The translations under genes and the position numbers were made by a program. Below, in pieces: positions 23,484 through 34,952 of a DNA stretch of 64,000 nt. The stretch lies in NCBI RefSeq assembly GCF_018446385.1, contig NC_056005.1, positions 94,578,984 through 94,642,983 of the forward strand. Direction: 5' to 3'. This DNA is from Zingiber officinale. Its lineage: Eukaryota > Streptophyta > Magnoliopsida > Zingiberales > Zingiberaceae. The number at the start of each line of letters is the position of its first letter. Position 1 is the first letter of the stretch. A model generated the notes under the pieces. The model had not been told where the DNA came from and ran no database searches. It was given only the letters and a program-made list of their open reading frames with translations.

Positions 23484-23771
23484 GGGCATCTGGATCGATC
23501 ATTGCATCGATCCAAGGAATTGGATCGATCCAGCGATCGATCCAGGGTCGAACAGAAAGGATCTGGATCGATCCAGCGACCGATCCAGATCCTTTCTGTT
23601 CGAACAAAAAGGATCTGGATCGGTCGCTGGATCGATCCAGACCCTGGATCGGTCGCTGGATCGATCTAGATCCTTCCAGGGTCGAACAGAAAGGATCTGG
23701 ATCGGTCGCTGGATCGATCCAGATCCTTTCTGTTCGACCCTGGATCGATCGCTGGATCGATCCAGATGCCC
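23484..23771. repeat. Palindromic cluster of GGATCGATCC repeats
   Basis: The outer ends are inverted (GGGCATCTGGATCGATC at the left, GATCGATCCAGATGCCC at the right). Within them TGGATCGATCCAG, GATCGGTCGCTGGATCG and AACAGAAAGGATCTGG recur in both orientations at least eight times. The block sits inside the likely 5' leader intron of the BED gene and could fold into a long hairpin. Confidence 0.9.
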
Positions 23772-24199
23772 GACTTCTGGAAATCGCGAAATCGTTTTTG
23801 CTCCTTCGAGAAAAAAAACGAGAAGGAAAACCTAAACGAAGAAAATGAAAGGAAGGAGAAAAGCTTACCTCCAATCGCTGTCCCTCGCCACCACTCACAG
23901 GTCACTGCTCGCCGCTCGCTGCTCGCCGATCGCCGCCTGTCGCCTCTGCAGTCTGCCCTACCTTCGCCTCTGCCACAGTCACGATTCGACTCACCTTTGC
24001 CCTAGCTATTGGTAAGCAATTTGTAATTTTAGCGCCCGCTATAGGGCGCTAGGGCATGATAGCGCACGCTATGTGCGCTATCGACGCTTTTGTCCTGAAT
24101 AGCGTGGGCTATTCGGGACAATTGCGATTCAGCGAACGCTCTGCAGCATTCGCTGGTCGTAGCGCGCTATTCGCCGCTATTGAATACACTGGTGTCAAC

Positions 24200-25103
24200 A
24201 CAGGCGAAACAACTTGATAGTGTTTCATTCCAATGGCTTGGAACGAAATATGAACCTTGCTTTCCATATGACATATAGTATGACAAAACAGCTATATCTA
24301 TCAAGCTTAGTTGTTAAGAAGCTTCACAGTAGTCACATTTTCCTTGCTCTTTCCTTCACCATTCAACCATGTGAAACACTACTTATCAACTAAGTGTGCA
24401 AATACAAGTTCTATTTTTCTAAGTTATCCCTTAGGCATCATGTATTTCACAGAGATCATACGGGCTAATTACTAAACACGTTCAGGCCAACATATTTGCT
24501 TGCTTCACACTGGTAGATGAAGACTATACGTCATATAAAACTCTCTTTTTACGCGATAACCATATTCGTAACTCTACATGAATTTAGTACTCTAATAATG
24601 CATTGTCATACTGCTGCAGGTCTCACTAGTTTGCAGCGAGTCATACACTGCAACAAACCGCCCATACTAATTACAAGAACCAGGTAGAAGATATAGTCTT
24701 GGAGAATGCAGAAATGCATTGATTGTACAAGCTGTATTGCGTGCCACAATTCTTATATTAGAGTTCTTGAAATCAATATGTACCTGGAAAAAGGCTAAGT
24801 CATCCTTTCTCATGTAAGAAAAACTAAAAATATATATATAAAAAATAGCTATTTTCATTTTTAAGTATATTTAGGATAATTTAATTAATTCTACAATGAT
24901 GTCTGTACACCATGGAAAAAAGTATTAGAAACAGTTATTGTACAATTGTCCTAGTTTTATTAGATTCCTTCAGTTAAATAGTCATGTAGAGTTGAAGATC
25001 AAATTAATTTATAGCTGACTACATATATTTTACATCAATAATCAAGCAAATTTTATCAAATTGTTCCCCCCTTATCCTCACTTCTCTTTTATACTCTCCT
25101 AAG
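24200..25103. other. Intergenic DNA without recognised features
   Basis: No gene, RNA or repeat with recognisable identity was seen. Short frames such as 24667-24858 (-) look like chance. Confidence 0.6.
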
Positions 25104-25196
25104 GAGGGCCCGGTGCACGAAACTCTCGCCAATGCGAGATCTCAGGGAAGGATCTATCCTACGCAGTCTTACCCTGCTTTGCAAGAGACTGTTCTC
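25104..25196 (-). mobile_element. Truncated Au-type SINE
   Basis: On the - strand the text runs AACAGTCTCTTGCAAAGCAG, then GGGTAAGACTGCGTAGGATA, then a GATCCTTCCCTGAGATC stretch and GTGCACCGGGCCC. This matches the 3' half of the plant Au SINE consensus (CTCTTGCAGAAATGCAGGGTAAGGCTGCG ... GTGCACCGGGC). The tRNA-derived 5' half with the polymerase III boxes is missing. It lies directly downstream of the last proposed exon of the coiled-coil gene. Confidence 0.8.
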
Positions 25197-25206
25197 ACCT
25201 TCTCTT

Positions 25207-28200
25207 TTATCCTATCATCACCTGTAACAGTAGTACTCCATCCTTGGTGTTCCCAACCATCCGAGAATTTTGAAACTTGCGACAAACTCTCTCAGTAAGT
25301 AACTGAATGGTTGAGTCTAATGCTGCAGATTATTTGGTATACTCCTTTTTTACTTCATCCTTCTTTTCATTTAAAACATGATTATGTGACGTTGCTTCTC
25401 CACCTAGGTTGTAAAGTAAGCACTCTTGCTCCTTTACACTAGTAGTAAGTATTCTTGCTCCTTTACACTAGGGATTGAAGCAATTCCTAAGTGTGCCCCA
25501 GAGCACATCATTATTTGCAATACATGTGATTCGAAATTTCACAAAACAGAAATGGATCATTTACTAACCTGACGAGCAACTTGTGCTAGCCTCCTACTGT
25601 CTCTGGTTGACTCCATTATCTTGTCTGGTTTCTCATGCAAGGCACTTTCTTTATCTGCTTTTCTCAATTTCTTATTTCCTTCTAAATAAATATCTTTGTT
25701 CTTGTTATCTGGAGATCCCCTCTTTCTGGTCCTCTTAAAAGTATATTTTACAATTCTGTCATTTCCAACTTCAGCAGGTAGCCTACTTGATTTGCAAGGT
25801 TCTTCATCTTTAGAACAAAAATCAGTGGAGGGAGTATCAATCTTTTGATCGTTTCCTTTTAATACTAAAGTATCTGAATACCCAGTTATTGTATGATCTG
25901 GTGTCTTCAACATTGTTTCGCACTCAATGGCATCCTCCTTAATGGCTCCATCTAAAGGATAGCCTTCTTCACAGTCATGTGTGGTTAGTGCAACTTGATC
26001 GTTTTCAATGCTTACTTGACCAGCATTTGAACTGTTGACATTATGCAGTTTCATACTTCGCCTGGTCATTATTCTGCCGGTGTTCAAAATTGCAGGGATT
26101 ACATGATCGGGGAACTCATTCAACTTCATATTTCTGTCTACAGAAGTTATTTTATTTTCGACAGAAGCCTCATCTGAACATGTAGTATCTGCATTTCTTT
26201 GCCCCTGCCTTTCACAAGTCATGGGCATGCCAGTTTTTCCAGCAATTTTAGTATTACTAATGTCTGGTTGTTCATGATCTTCAGTTTCATGAGAAGTACT
26301 GCAGCTTTTTGTGAGGAGCTTTCTAGCTCTTCTTCTTCTTGGAGAACGCCAACCGGAAAACTTACCTTTCTGGTTGATTTTGGATTTGTTTCCTTGTTGT
26401 GCTTCTTCTGATGGAGAACGCCAACTGGAAAACTTACCTTTCTGGTTGATTTCAGATTTGTTTCCTTGTTGTGCTTCTTCTGAATCAAGTGATTTTGCAA
26501 CCTCTATTAGCATTTCGGCTGCCAGGATTGGGTCTCCAAGCCAGTATTTTTCATCTAGTTCATTCTCACATATTGCAGCTTCTTGCTTTACATTAGAGTT
26601 CAGGGCATGTCTTTCAGCAGGCAGATCTCTATCAGTCAATACATTTCGTTCCAATGCACGTATCCGCTGAGTACAACCGTTCCTAAAAGGCTCTGGCTCC
26701 TTGTTTCTCAATATCAAGGACACTAAATCAGGAGTGCCAGTAGAATCATCAGATGCAGTTGAATCTTTTGTAGGCTCCTTTTGGTTTGAATATTTAGCAT
26801 AGGTGCTATGAGGTACAGTTTCCTGACTCGATGCAGCTACAATTAAGATAAAAGTTAGAGAACACACAGCTACAAAACTGAGGCCAGGTTGCCAAATCAG
26901 AGATATATTACCTTCATCAGGGTTATTTGTCTGCGAAATGATGCGATCATCTGTGTCTTTACCTTGTAGAGACTCACTTTTATCACTCTTCTGATTCTCC
27001 AGTTCAGAACTAACTTTCTGCAGTTTAGAATTTAGACGACGAATTGTATGGTTCGCCTCACGGAGCTGAACTTCAAGCTCTCGAATTCTTGTTGCTTGTG
27101 ATAAGTTTACTGATTCTGTCTCTTTAATCTGAATACACATTTAAATTGATACTTCAGCAAGATATGCTAACAAGTTCAACTTTAACCTGCCTTATCAAAT
27201 TCGAAAGAGGGACAAAATTGTTATAGCCAAATCACAAATAGTTGGGAAAAACGTGGCTACGATGATGATGACAAATTACAAAACAAAATAGTTTAAAGAA
27301 ACCAAATTCAACAGTATTAGCTTCAAGAAAAACACTCGTAATATTTCTACTAAGATTGAAAAAAAAGTGTCACATTGTCTCCAATCAAACCTTTCTGGCA
27401 ATGTAGTTTTTGTATGAAACTACAATTTTAGTAGCAACAAAATATTGCTTCATATCAAACTTCAGTAGCAAATTATGGTTAGGGTAGTCACTCAAAAGCA
27501 CAAAATGGTTTGCAGATATACCATCAGAGCATAAGTTATTATAGTAACACATCAACACTTTACAAAAATGTGCCAAAAATACATTAGAATTCTTCATCAA
27601 CAATAGAAGACAACTGATAAGAACACAGACTTTGCATTTGTACAATTACATTACATCTAATTGAAAAAGAACAAGTGCTTATTAGAGCATATTATGTGGC
27701 CTTCAGAGAGTTTAAATCTACCTTGACATGATGACTCTGTCTTATCACGCATGGTTAATATAATCATTGTCTCTTTCATTACACTTTCAAGGTCGAAAAT
27801 GTGAAGGAGAGATCCCTTGGGAACGTTTGTGCCAAGATTGCAAAAGGCGTTTTCAAGTGGCTGACAATCGACCCACTACATGGCACTCAGACAACAAGCA
27901 AAAAAATGACTAAGAGATTATTATTTTGTTCCATGTTGAACTGCCATCATCAATCCAATGCTTTCTTCAACTGACATATAAATATAAATAAATTGACATT
28001 CGGCTTTCATGTATAGTAGACATGAATTATCAAAAATAACATCTAGATATGCTACGAAAAGACTTTTTTGCTTGAGCAGAACAAAAGCCCTAAAATGCAA
28101 TCAAACAACAAATAAAACAGCATACTTTCTTACAACAATAATTTACAGAAATGCAGTCTCATTCTCTTAATTTATGCTCAGATCTTTCATGTAAAACGAG

Positions 28201-29118
28201 ACTGGATTTAGACTAAAAAATGACCAGACATATGCATTTGAGTGTAGAATCAATCTGAACTATGTAAACAAATGACACTTACAAGTGTTTTCAAGAATAT
28301 ATATAGACTCCAATGTAGTCTTATTTGTCGGTTGACAGTGTACGATTTATGAGTCTTCAGATAAATAAAAAAGGCATATTCAGACAACAATAGAACATTT
28401 TGCTATCAATGACAAAGAATACTGCTCGAACAGCAGTTGGATCAGCATTTTTTAAAAGTTAATCTGGAATCAGAAGAAAGAACAGTTGAATAGTTCTTTC
28501 ATGAATAAACCCTACTTGCAGGGGGCTAACAAGGAGGTTAGGCAGCTTGTAACATCCTTCCAACCAAAACGTAGCAATCCAAATAACAACAACTAATTTC
28601 ACCGGACGCAATAGATTAGAACAAACAATGGAAGATCTCGAAGGGAAAAAGATTCCAGCTTTCGCACAAAATTAAATAAAAAAAATAAAAATTGGGGTTA
28701 GATCGTGCAAGCACTAACTGCAGGTAAACAAAAACAATTACCCTAGAGTCCATGAGAGCCTTGAGTCGAAGAATTAGGGCAACAGAATCTTCCTTGACGA
28801 GCGACGAGCTCTGCTTCCACTGTAGCGTCCGGCGCTCCGCCGCCAAAATCCTGATGGCCGACTCCTTCGCTGTGTTCAGGATGACGTCCGCGTACGCCCT
28901 CTTGAGCGCCGCCATTCTCTGATTACGATGTAAGAAAGCAAGAAACACGCACCGTCAGAGGCGATGAAAGGAACGAACAAGATGACACCTAAACTTCGAG
29001 AAAAAGACGGGAACCGCGAGCGGAGCGAGAAAGAATACGAGCGATGAAGTGAAGGATGAGAAAGCGAAGGATCAGGATGCTTTCCGGTCCTTCCCATTAC
29101 CTCGGCGTCGCCGGCCAT
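25207..29118 (-). CDS. Plant-specific coiled-coil protein of unknown function
   Basis: Proposed exons (- strand): 29118-29101 (18 nt, MAGDAE), 28918-28742, 27128-26912, 26836-25569 and tentatively 25302-25207. Phases agree and give about 591 residues. The N terminus (MAALKRAYADVILNTAKESA) recalls a conserved family of unknown plant proteins; I know no function. Residues about 65-115 (RIRELEVQLREANHTIRRLN) are a predicted coiled coil. The middle is acidic or basic low-complexity text with a duplicated 24-residue unit (EEAQQGNKS..NQKGKFS.WRSP) and a basic RRRRARK stretch, a possible nuclear signal. The C terminus (DSRRLAQVARQ) is followed either by the last exon (LLTERVCRKF...) or, if the intron is retained, by VSK and a stop. 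A 75-nt intron in frame (26911-26837) may be retained. Confidence 0.75.
26341..26484 (-). repeat. 72-bp tandem duplication inside the coiled-coil gene
   Basis: Two adjacent in-frame 72-bp copies (GGAGAACGCC at 26341 and 26413) encode the repeated EEAQQGNKS...GKFS.WRSP segment. A handful of differences separate them. Confidence 0.93.
27129..28741 (-). other. Large intron of the coiled-coil gene
   Basis: 1613 bp between the exon ending MDSR and the exon starting IKETES. It is AT-rich and no nested element with clear ends was seen. Confidence 0.65.
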
Positions 29119-29857
29119 GGCGGAGAGAAAGGGGGGTGGTTGGCGGTTGAGACGAGCGGCGGAAGGGAAAGGAAAAACAAAGGGAAAAAAGAGGAAGCGG
29201 AAGTGGTTTCGTTAGCTCATGTTTTTGTCGCAGTAAAAAACAGTCAATGCCATTTCGTTAATCCTCAGGGTTTTTTTTGTTAATTTTCCCGCCGTTCTGT
29301 TCGCCCTATTGCCGATTGGCTGCTTCCTCGAGTTGGTTGACTCATTTACTAATATACCCTTCTTGTCACTATTTTATATATTTTTTTTATAATTTTAACC
29401 CTTTATTTTGACAAAATCATGTCCATTCACGGAATTTTTATTGTGCAGAAATAAAAAGAATGAACCATTAAAATTAATTTAATTTTTATTTAATTTAATA
29501 AAAAAATGCTTATATAGAAACTTTTTAATAGTTTGATCATATTATTTAATTTTGATTAAAAGTATTTTAAAAATATTAAAATCACTATAAAAATTTAAAT
29601 TATTTTAAATGGCTACTATAATAATTGTAACAACTAGCTAATAATTATTAAAATGGTATTATTTTTTTAATCTAAATATTTAATTTTTGAAACGGATTAA
29701 TTTTGAAGCAATCAATTTAGCACATAGAAATTTTCACCGACCACTAACATAAATCACAAATGTATTCAAAGTATCAATATTCTTAACATTATCATCTTAT
29801 CATATAAAATTCCCAGCCGTTGCATTGACAGCTTATTATATTGTTGTGGCTTATTAC
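29119..29857. other. Upstream region of the coiled-coil gene
   Basis: The first ~150 bases are purine-rich leader or promoter DNA. From about 29290 it becomes AT-rich with no gene or clear TATA box. Confidence 0.5.
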
Positions 29858-30403
29858 TAGAGTTGTCAGACGGGTCAATTCATGACGGGACGGATTGGTT
29901 CGTGACGGGCCGATCATTTGATAGGACAGAGCGGGCCGATCCGTCAATTTGACGGGTTAGAAAATTTCCAACCTAACCCAATCTAAGATGTATTGAGGGT
30001 TTGACGGACTAACCCGCGAACCCATCAATTTTTTTTTTAAAAATAAAAAAATTATTTCATATCTTCAACATTTTACTTCGGAAGGGTTTCATCAATCAAA
30101 TGTATAAATATGTATTTTAAATATAAATAGACATAAATTAGTACTTATGTTGGATGGAAAATATTATTTTTATTTCAAAATTATAATAAAAAAAGATAAT
30201 AAATTAACATAAAATTGAAATTACATATGTTTCTCAATCCGCCGACCAACCCAACTGCCCTTTGCGGACCAACCCGCGTGGGTCACGGGCCTAGGCGGAT
30301 CGGCCCACGGTGGGCTTAGATTAATAAAATTCCAACCCAACCCACTTAAATTATTTGACGAGATGGATCAATCCGACGGGCCCAATCAAAATTGATAGTT
30401 ATA
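29858..30403. mobile_element. hAT MITE, 546 bp (copy 1)
   Basis: Flanked by the 8-bp duplication CTTATTAC / CTTACTAC (29850-29857 and 30404-30411, one mismatch). It starts TAGAGTTGTCAGACGGG and ends in the near complement (...ATTGATAGTTATA). Both ends are rich in GACGGG/CCCGTC and GGGTT/AACCC motifs around an AT-rich core with no ORF. It is the same family as 54184-54730, in the opposite orientation and almost the same length. Confidence 0.85.
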
Positions 30404-30411
30404 CTTACTAC

Positions 30412-31387
30412 AATATTGTTATGATGATTTTGATATTTTAAAATAATTTTAATTAAAAGTTTTTTATATAAAAATATTTTATATATAAATTTTTGAGCGA
30501 GTTAAGACCGCTACTATGTAGTTATTATAATAGCCCTAGAATAAAAAAAATTAAAAAACTTTTTGACTAATTAGTTAATTGCGTCTTGATTTTTTATTTT
30601 CTAAAACATTATTATTAGATTATTCTCTTTTATTATTTCCAAAATTTACCTCTTATTTTTTAAAAAATTATTATAATACATGTTACTAAATATTTATTTA
30701 ATTTTACTACACTACTACTTCTACATAATTAAATATTAAATACAACTTTGTTTTTATCATAATTATTTGGCACACTCTCTCTCGTATATGACTTACAGTC
30801 TTTTATGTTATTCAAGAAACTCTTTTCTCAAATAGAAGTTTTAAAATGATCATTTGTATTGTTATATGATTCCCTAATAGTTATTTTTATTATATCTTAA
30901 AACGCATATATTATTTATGTTAGTATAATCATGTTTTAAATTTTAAAATGATCATTTGTATTATTATATGATTATTTAATAGTTAGTTTTATTAGCTCTT
31001 AAAATACCTATATTATTTATATTAATATAATCATGTTTTAAAATGTTAGTTCGATCTTATTATTTTGATGTGTTTAATAAAAATTAAGTTAGATTTTATA
31101 AGTGACATATATATATTTGAAAGATAATCCAGTCTAAATATAATTGAAGTAGAGTCATATTCTATCCCCGCGAGATGGATAGATAATCATTATATGAACG
31201 TTGCTATCAAAAAGTTTATAGCTAGGTCAATTTCTAACATTGAAATACTACCTTCTCTTATGTAATAATCAATGTTCAAAAGGCAAAAAAAAAAAACACT
31301 TATGATTTATATCTTTACAAATGAATGTGGAATCGATTATGTGGGGCGCCCAGTTGGTGTTGGTAGCCTTGCTTATAATAGTGCTGC
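30412..31387. other. AT-rich DNA with a tandem repeat, start of the duplicated block
   Basis: No genes. A roughly 102-bp unit (TTAAAATGATCATTTG...) is repeated in tandem at about 30841-31045. The large duplicated block starts near 30975 within the second unit. Confidence 0.6.
30841..31045. repeat. 102-bp tandem repeat, two copies
   Basis: TTAAAATGATCATTTGTATT recurs at 30841 and 30943, with most of the unit conserved through ATAATCATGTTTTAAA. A third partial copy begins the second large duplicate at about 34953. Confidence 0.85.
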
Positions 31388-31587
31388 CACATCCTCATGG
31401 AGCTCGCCCATAAGATGGCAGAGTAGTGCATGTCCTCCATCCGCACCATCTACTCTTTTGTTGCGGAGAAGCGCACATGGCCAAGTTCTCTACTATGCTT
31501 GACAACTCTATTAAGCTCGACCTCTGCCAAGGCCTCAAAACGACCTGGCCATTTGTAGCAACGGAATCATCACATTCGTCTATTGGG
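31388..31587 (+). pseudogene. ABCB exon 4 fragment, copy A, first part
   Basis: It matches ABCB exon 4 from CATCCTCATGGAGCTCGC through the CATGTCCTCCATCCGCACC and TTGTAGCAACGGAATCATC regions, with internal deletions and stops. It corresponds to the TMD1 stretch near residues 215-300. The rest of the exon appears at 33260-33330, beyond an inserted LTR. Confidence 0.85.
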
Positions 31588-33259
31588 AGATTATTAGTGC
31601 AATCATCCTCGAGTTAAGGTTGACCAGTTTGAGTAAATTCGAACCTGAGTTTCGATGTTTGAACAATATGTGATGAATAGGTCACGTAGGTAAAGGTTGA
31701 TCGGATACTGGATAATATGTCAAGAAGAGGTCAAGACTGACCACATATTTGACAATATGGGAGAGAGAGGTCAAGTAGGTCATAGAGAACCGGATACTTG
31801 ACTGGGTAAAATCCTAACTAGATGTTAGGCAAGGCAAGACCTAACTCGAGGGTTAGGCAAAGATAAAGTTCTAATTGGATGTTAGGTAAGGTAAAGTCCT
31901 AACTCAATGGTTAGGCAAAGGAAAGTCCAAGTGCATCATGGAGGACCGCACATTAGCAAAGGGAAGTCTTAACTACGGTTAGGCAAAGGAAAGTCCAAGT
32001 GGATCAAGGAGGACCGCACGTTGGCAAAGGGAAGTCCTAACTGCGGTTAGATAAAGGAAAATCCAAGTGGGTCAAGATAGATTACACATTAGCAAGGGAA
32101 AGTCCTAAAAGAGGTTAGGCAAGAAGAAAATCTAAGTGGATCAAGCATGACCGCACTTGGTGATCAAAATTCTAACAAAAAATTGGCACGAGATGGAAAG
32201 TTTAAGTGGGGCAAAGGTTGACTGAATACTTGATAAAGAAGTCTCAATGGGTCACGGTTGACCAGATGTTGGGAAATTGAACCCTAGACTTGGATTAAGA
32301 AAGTTAGAGTTGAGTAATCGATTGACCTTAAGTTAATCGATTAGGCAATCGATTAGAGCTTAATTCGTAAGAGCACAGAAGGTGTCAGAATCGATTGGAC
32401 AATCAATTCCATCATCTCTAATCGATTGATTCAATTGATTAGGAAGTGCTGAATCAATTAGGAAGAAAGCTAAATATATTGGGAGCTTTGCAAAGAAAAT
32501 TTGCGAGAACAAAAGCTAAATTGATTGGCCTAATTGATTCAGACATTGTCAATCAATTGGGCAGCAATTTATCACAAAGTGGTGGAATCGATTGGGGCAA
32601 TCGATTATGACATCCCTAATTAATTAGGGAAATTGATTAAGAGCTAATTCATGAAAACACAAAGAGTTGGGGAATTGATTGGCCAATCGTTCAGCCCAAA
32701 CCAATTGATTAGGGAAATTGATTGAGAGAAGTAGAAAAGAGTCGTTGCATGGTTTGGATGGCCAAATTTAATCCGATCTGACACAATAATCGATTGGGGG
32801 TAAGGTCAATCGATTAAGAGCCTTAAATCAGCATGATATAAAGGATTTCATGAAGATTCAAATTACTTATTCTCCACTATTCTCTGTCAATTCTTAGACA
32901 ATTCAGGGTGAAGTACTATTGCATTTCTAAGTCAACAAGAGCCAGTCCAAAGCAACAAAAGATCAAGAGCAAGGTTCTGCATTGTTGTATTACTTTCCTT
33001 GTTCTTGTTGTATCTTTGTTGTATCTATCGTTGTATTTCTCATGTTGAGATTGTACGAGGCTTCTCCACCTCCTAGAAGGAGGTTTTCATAGTGCATCTG
33101 TGAGTGAGGAGAGAAGACACTTGGATTAGTCACCTCAAGGAGATTAATGCCAAGTAAAATCAAGGGTATTAGTATTACTTTGAGTTTCTGCTGCAAATCA
33201 TCATTGACGAACTGATTGAAGCTAATCACTCCCCCTCTAGCTCATAAAGTGTACTAGTA
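31588..33259 (+). mobile_element. LTR-type insertion splitting the exon 4 fragment, copy A
   Basis: It starts with the polypurine-like TGGGAGAT followed by TATTAGTGCAATCAT, the usual start of a plant LTR family (TGTTGGTGCAATC). Features: tandem GGAAAGTCCAAGTGG/GTTAGGCAAAGG units (31830-32200), many AATCGATT palindromes (32317-32840), and CTCCCCCTCTAG near the end. No coding region. Clean TG/CA ends and a target duplication could not be fixed. Confidence 0.6.
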
Positions 33260-33330
33260 TCGTCATCGTGGCCTTCATTATCTGATACGATCGTGGCCTC
33301 ATCATGTATCACGACATCAAGGGTGGCACT
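33260..33330 (+). pseudogene. ABCB exon 4 fragment, copy A, second part
   Basis: TCGTCATCGTGGCCTTCATT...ATGTATCACGACATCAAGGG matches exon 4 at about 14125-14190 (GTCATCTGGGCCTTCATGG...ATGTACCACGGTGGCAAGGG). It follows on from the part ending at 31587. Confidence 0.85.
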
Positions 33331-34703
33331 TGTTGGTGCAATTGATCTCTAGGGTTTTGATGTTTGTTTGATAATATGTTTAATAAAGTCTAGTCAGGTC
33401 AAGGTTAACTGGATAACTAGCAAACGGAAAAGTCCAAGTGGTCAGAGGACGGGAGGCTTGGTAGGCGTGAGAAGTGTTGGTGCAAAACAAAGGAATCCCT
33501 TAGGATTTAAGTAGTTAATATACTTTTTGATATATGCCAAAGGGAGAGAAGAAGGGTTTAAGTTAGAAACCCTAATTGCATTAGACTTGATAAATTGGGT
33601 TATATACTTAGCCTAACTTAAACATATTATGAAACATTTAAATGGGAGAGATTGTTAGTGCAATCGACCTCTAAGATTTTGGTCATTGTTTGACAATATG
33701 TTTGATAGAACTTAGTCATGGTTGACCTTGTCAGGTGTGTAGTCTACTAAATGATTGCAAGAGTAATGAGAAGTCTCAGAGGAGTAAACTCCAAGCAAAG
33801 TGGAAAGCCCTAGTGAGTGAAACTAGGTAGTGGAAAATCATAGTGAGTAAAACTGGGTCCTACTGAGTGAAAGTCCTAGTGAATAAAGTCAAACAGTAAA
33901 AGTCCTAGTGAGTAAAACTAGGTTCTATTGAGTGAAGCTAGATGGTGAAAGTCCTGGTGAGTGAAGTTAGACAGTGAAAGTCCTAGTGAATGAAACTAGG
34001 CCATAGTGAGTGAAGCTAGGAGAATGTCTTAAAGGAGTGAACTCCAAGCAAGTTTGACCGAAAGATTTTTGATCGACCGCGCGGGGTCGACTAGACTAAC
34101 AGATTTTAGTAAACCCTAAGCATAGTTTTACCAATACTGTTTCACATTACTATTGTTGTTGTGCTAATTTAATATTACAAAAAAAAACTTAGTGGATCAG
34201 GCGATCAAACACTTGGCAGAGAAAATCCAAACAAATCTGGAGGACTAAATGTTTGGCAGGTAAGTTGAGGTAAGCTCCTGGAGTGAGTGCAATGAGGTTG
34301 TGTCCCAGTAGGGACAAACCTTAGGAGATGAGTCAATTGAAGAAACCAACTGAGGTTTATAAGTTGAGATCAAGATAGTCCTTACTGTCTTCATATTGCA
34401 TATTGTATCTATTCTAACTCTATTTTGAAATAAAAATATTATGCTATTGTACTAACACTGTTTTACAAAAATTAATGTTCCATCGACGGAACAAGAGTAT
34501 TTAGTCAACGGATCAAAGATAGATCAGAGCAACGAGATTCGATTAGGACAAAAAGGGGAACATTCAGTTCTATTAATGGATCAAGGGGACCAGTCGATGA
34601 ATTAGCTTATTTCCAAATTTAATGGAGATTCGAATGAAAGCAGAGAAGGTAAAAAGTTATTTAGTCGATGGAACAGAGTTGATCAATCGATGGAACTATT
34701 GGA
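33331..34703 (+). mobile_element. Truncated LTR retrotransposon, copy A
   Basis: An LTR start (TGTTGGTGCAATTG, 33331) is followed by deleted internal sequence, then a polypurine tract (AATGGGAGAGAT, 33641-33652) and a second LTR start (TGTTAGTGCAATCG, 33653). No coding region remains. Short AGTCCTAGTGAGTGAAACTA units repeat at 33790-34030. The copy breaks off at about 34703. Confidence 0.65.
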
Positions 34704-34952
34704 TTGATACGCACGTGAAAGGAGGGTGAATCATGTGGTTTTCAAAAACTTGCTTTATCATGTTTAAAATCACGAGTGTGAACGCAGTGGAAAGTAAATA
34801 AGAAATCAAAAACAAAAACCACAATAAAACATAGTCAGTTTACTTGGTTCGGAGCATTCGGCGACTCCTACTCTTAGACCCAGGTTCCGTGAGCCTATCG
34901 ATGGGTAATCCACTAAAAACCTCTTCCGGTACCTTCAGAAGAGGGAAGAGCT
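34704..34952. mobile_element. LTR remnant at the duplication junction
   Basis: The segment GTTTACTTGGTTCGGAGCAT...CTCCTACTC resembles GTTTACGTGGTTCGGAGATA...CTCCTACTC in the LTRs of the gag-only element (41690-41715), so it is probably a fragment of a related LTR. It sits exactly between the two large copies. Confidence 0.5.

Larger units (their letters stand above)
22869..24191 (-). mobile_element. Internally deleted hAT element retaining a BED-finger gene
   Basis: A perfect 8-bp target duplication GTGTCAAC (22861-22868 and 24192-24199) flanks a 1323-bp element. Terminal inverted repeats: CAGTGTTTTAAAT at the left, and CAGTGTATTCAAT as the complement of the right end. Subterminal zones are packed with TAGCG/CGCTA motifs at both ends (22885-22950 and 24030-24180). 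Inside is a - strand BED zinc-finger ORF and, upstream of it, a 288-bp palindromic repeat cluster. The catalytic part of the transposase is absent. Confidence 0.88.
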
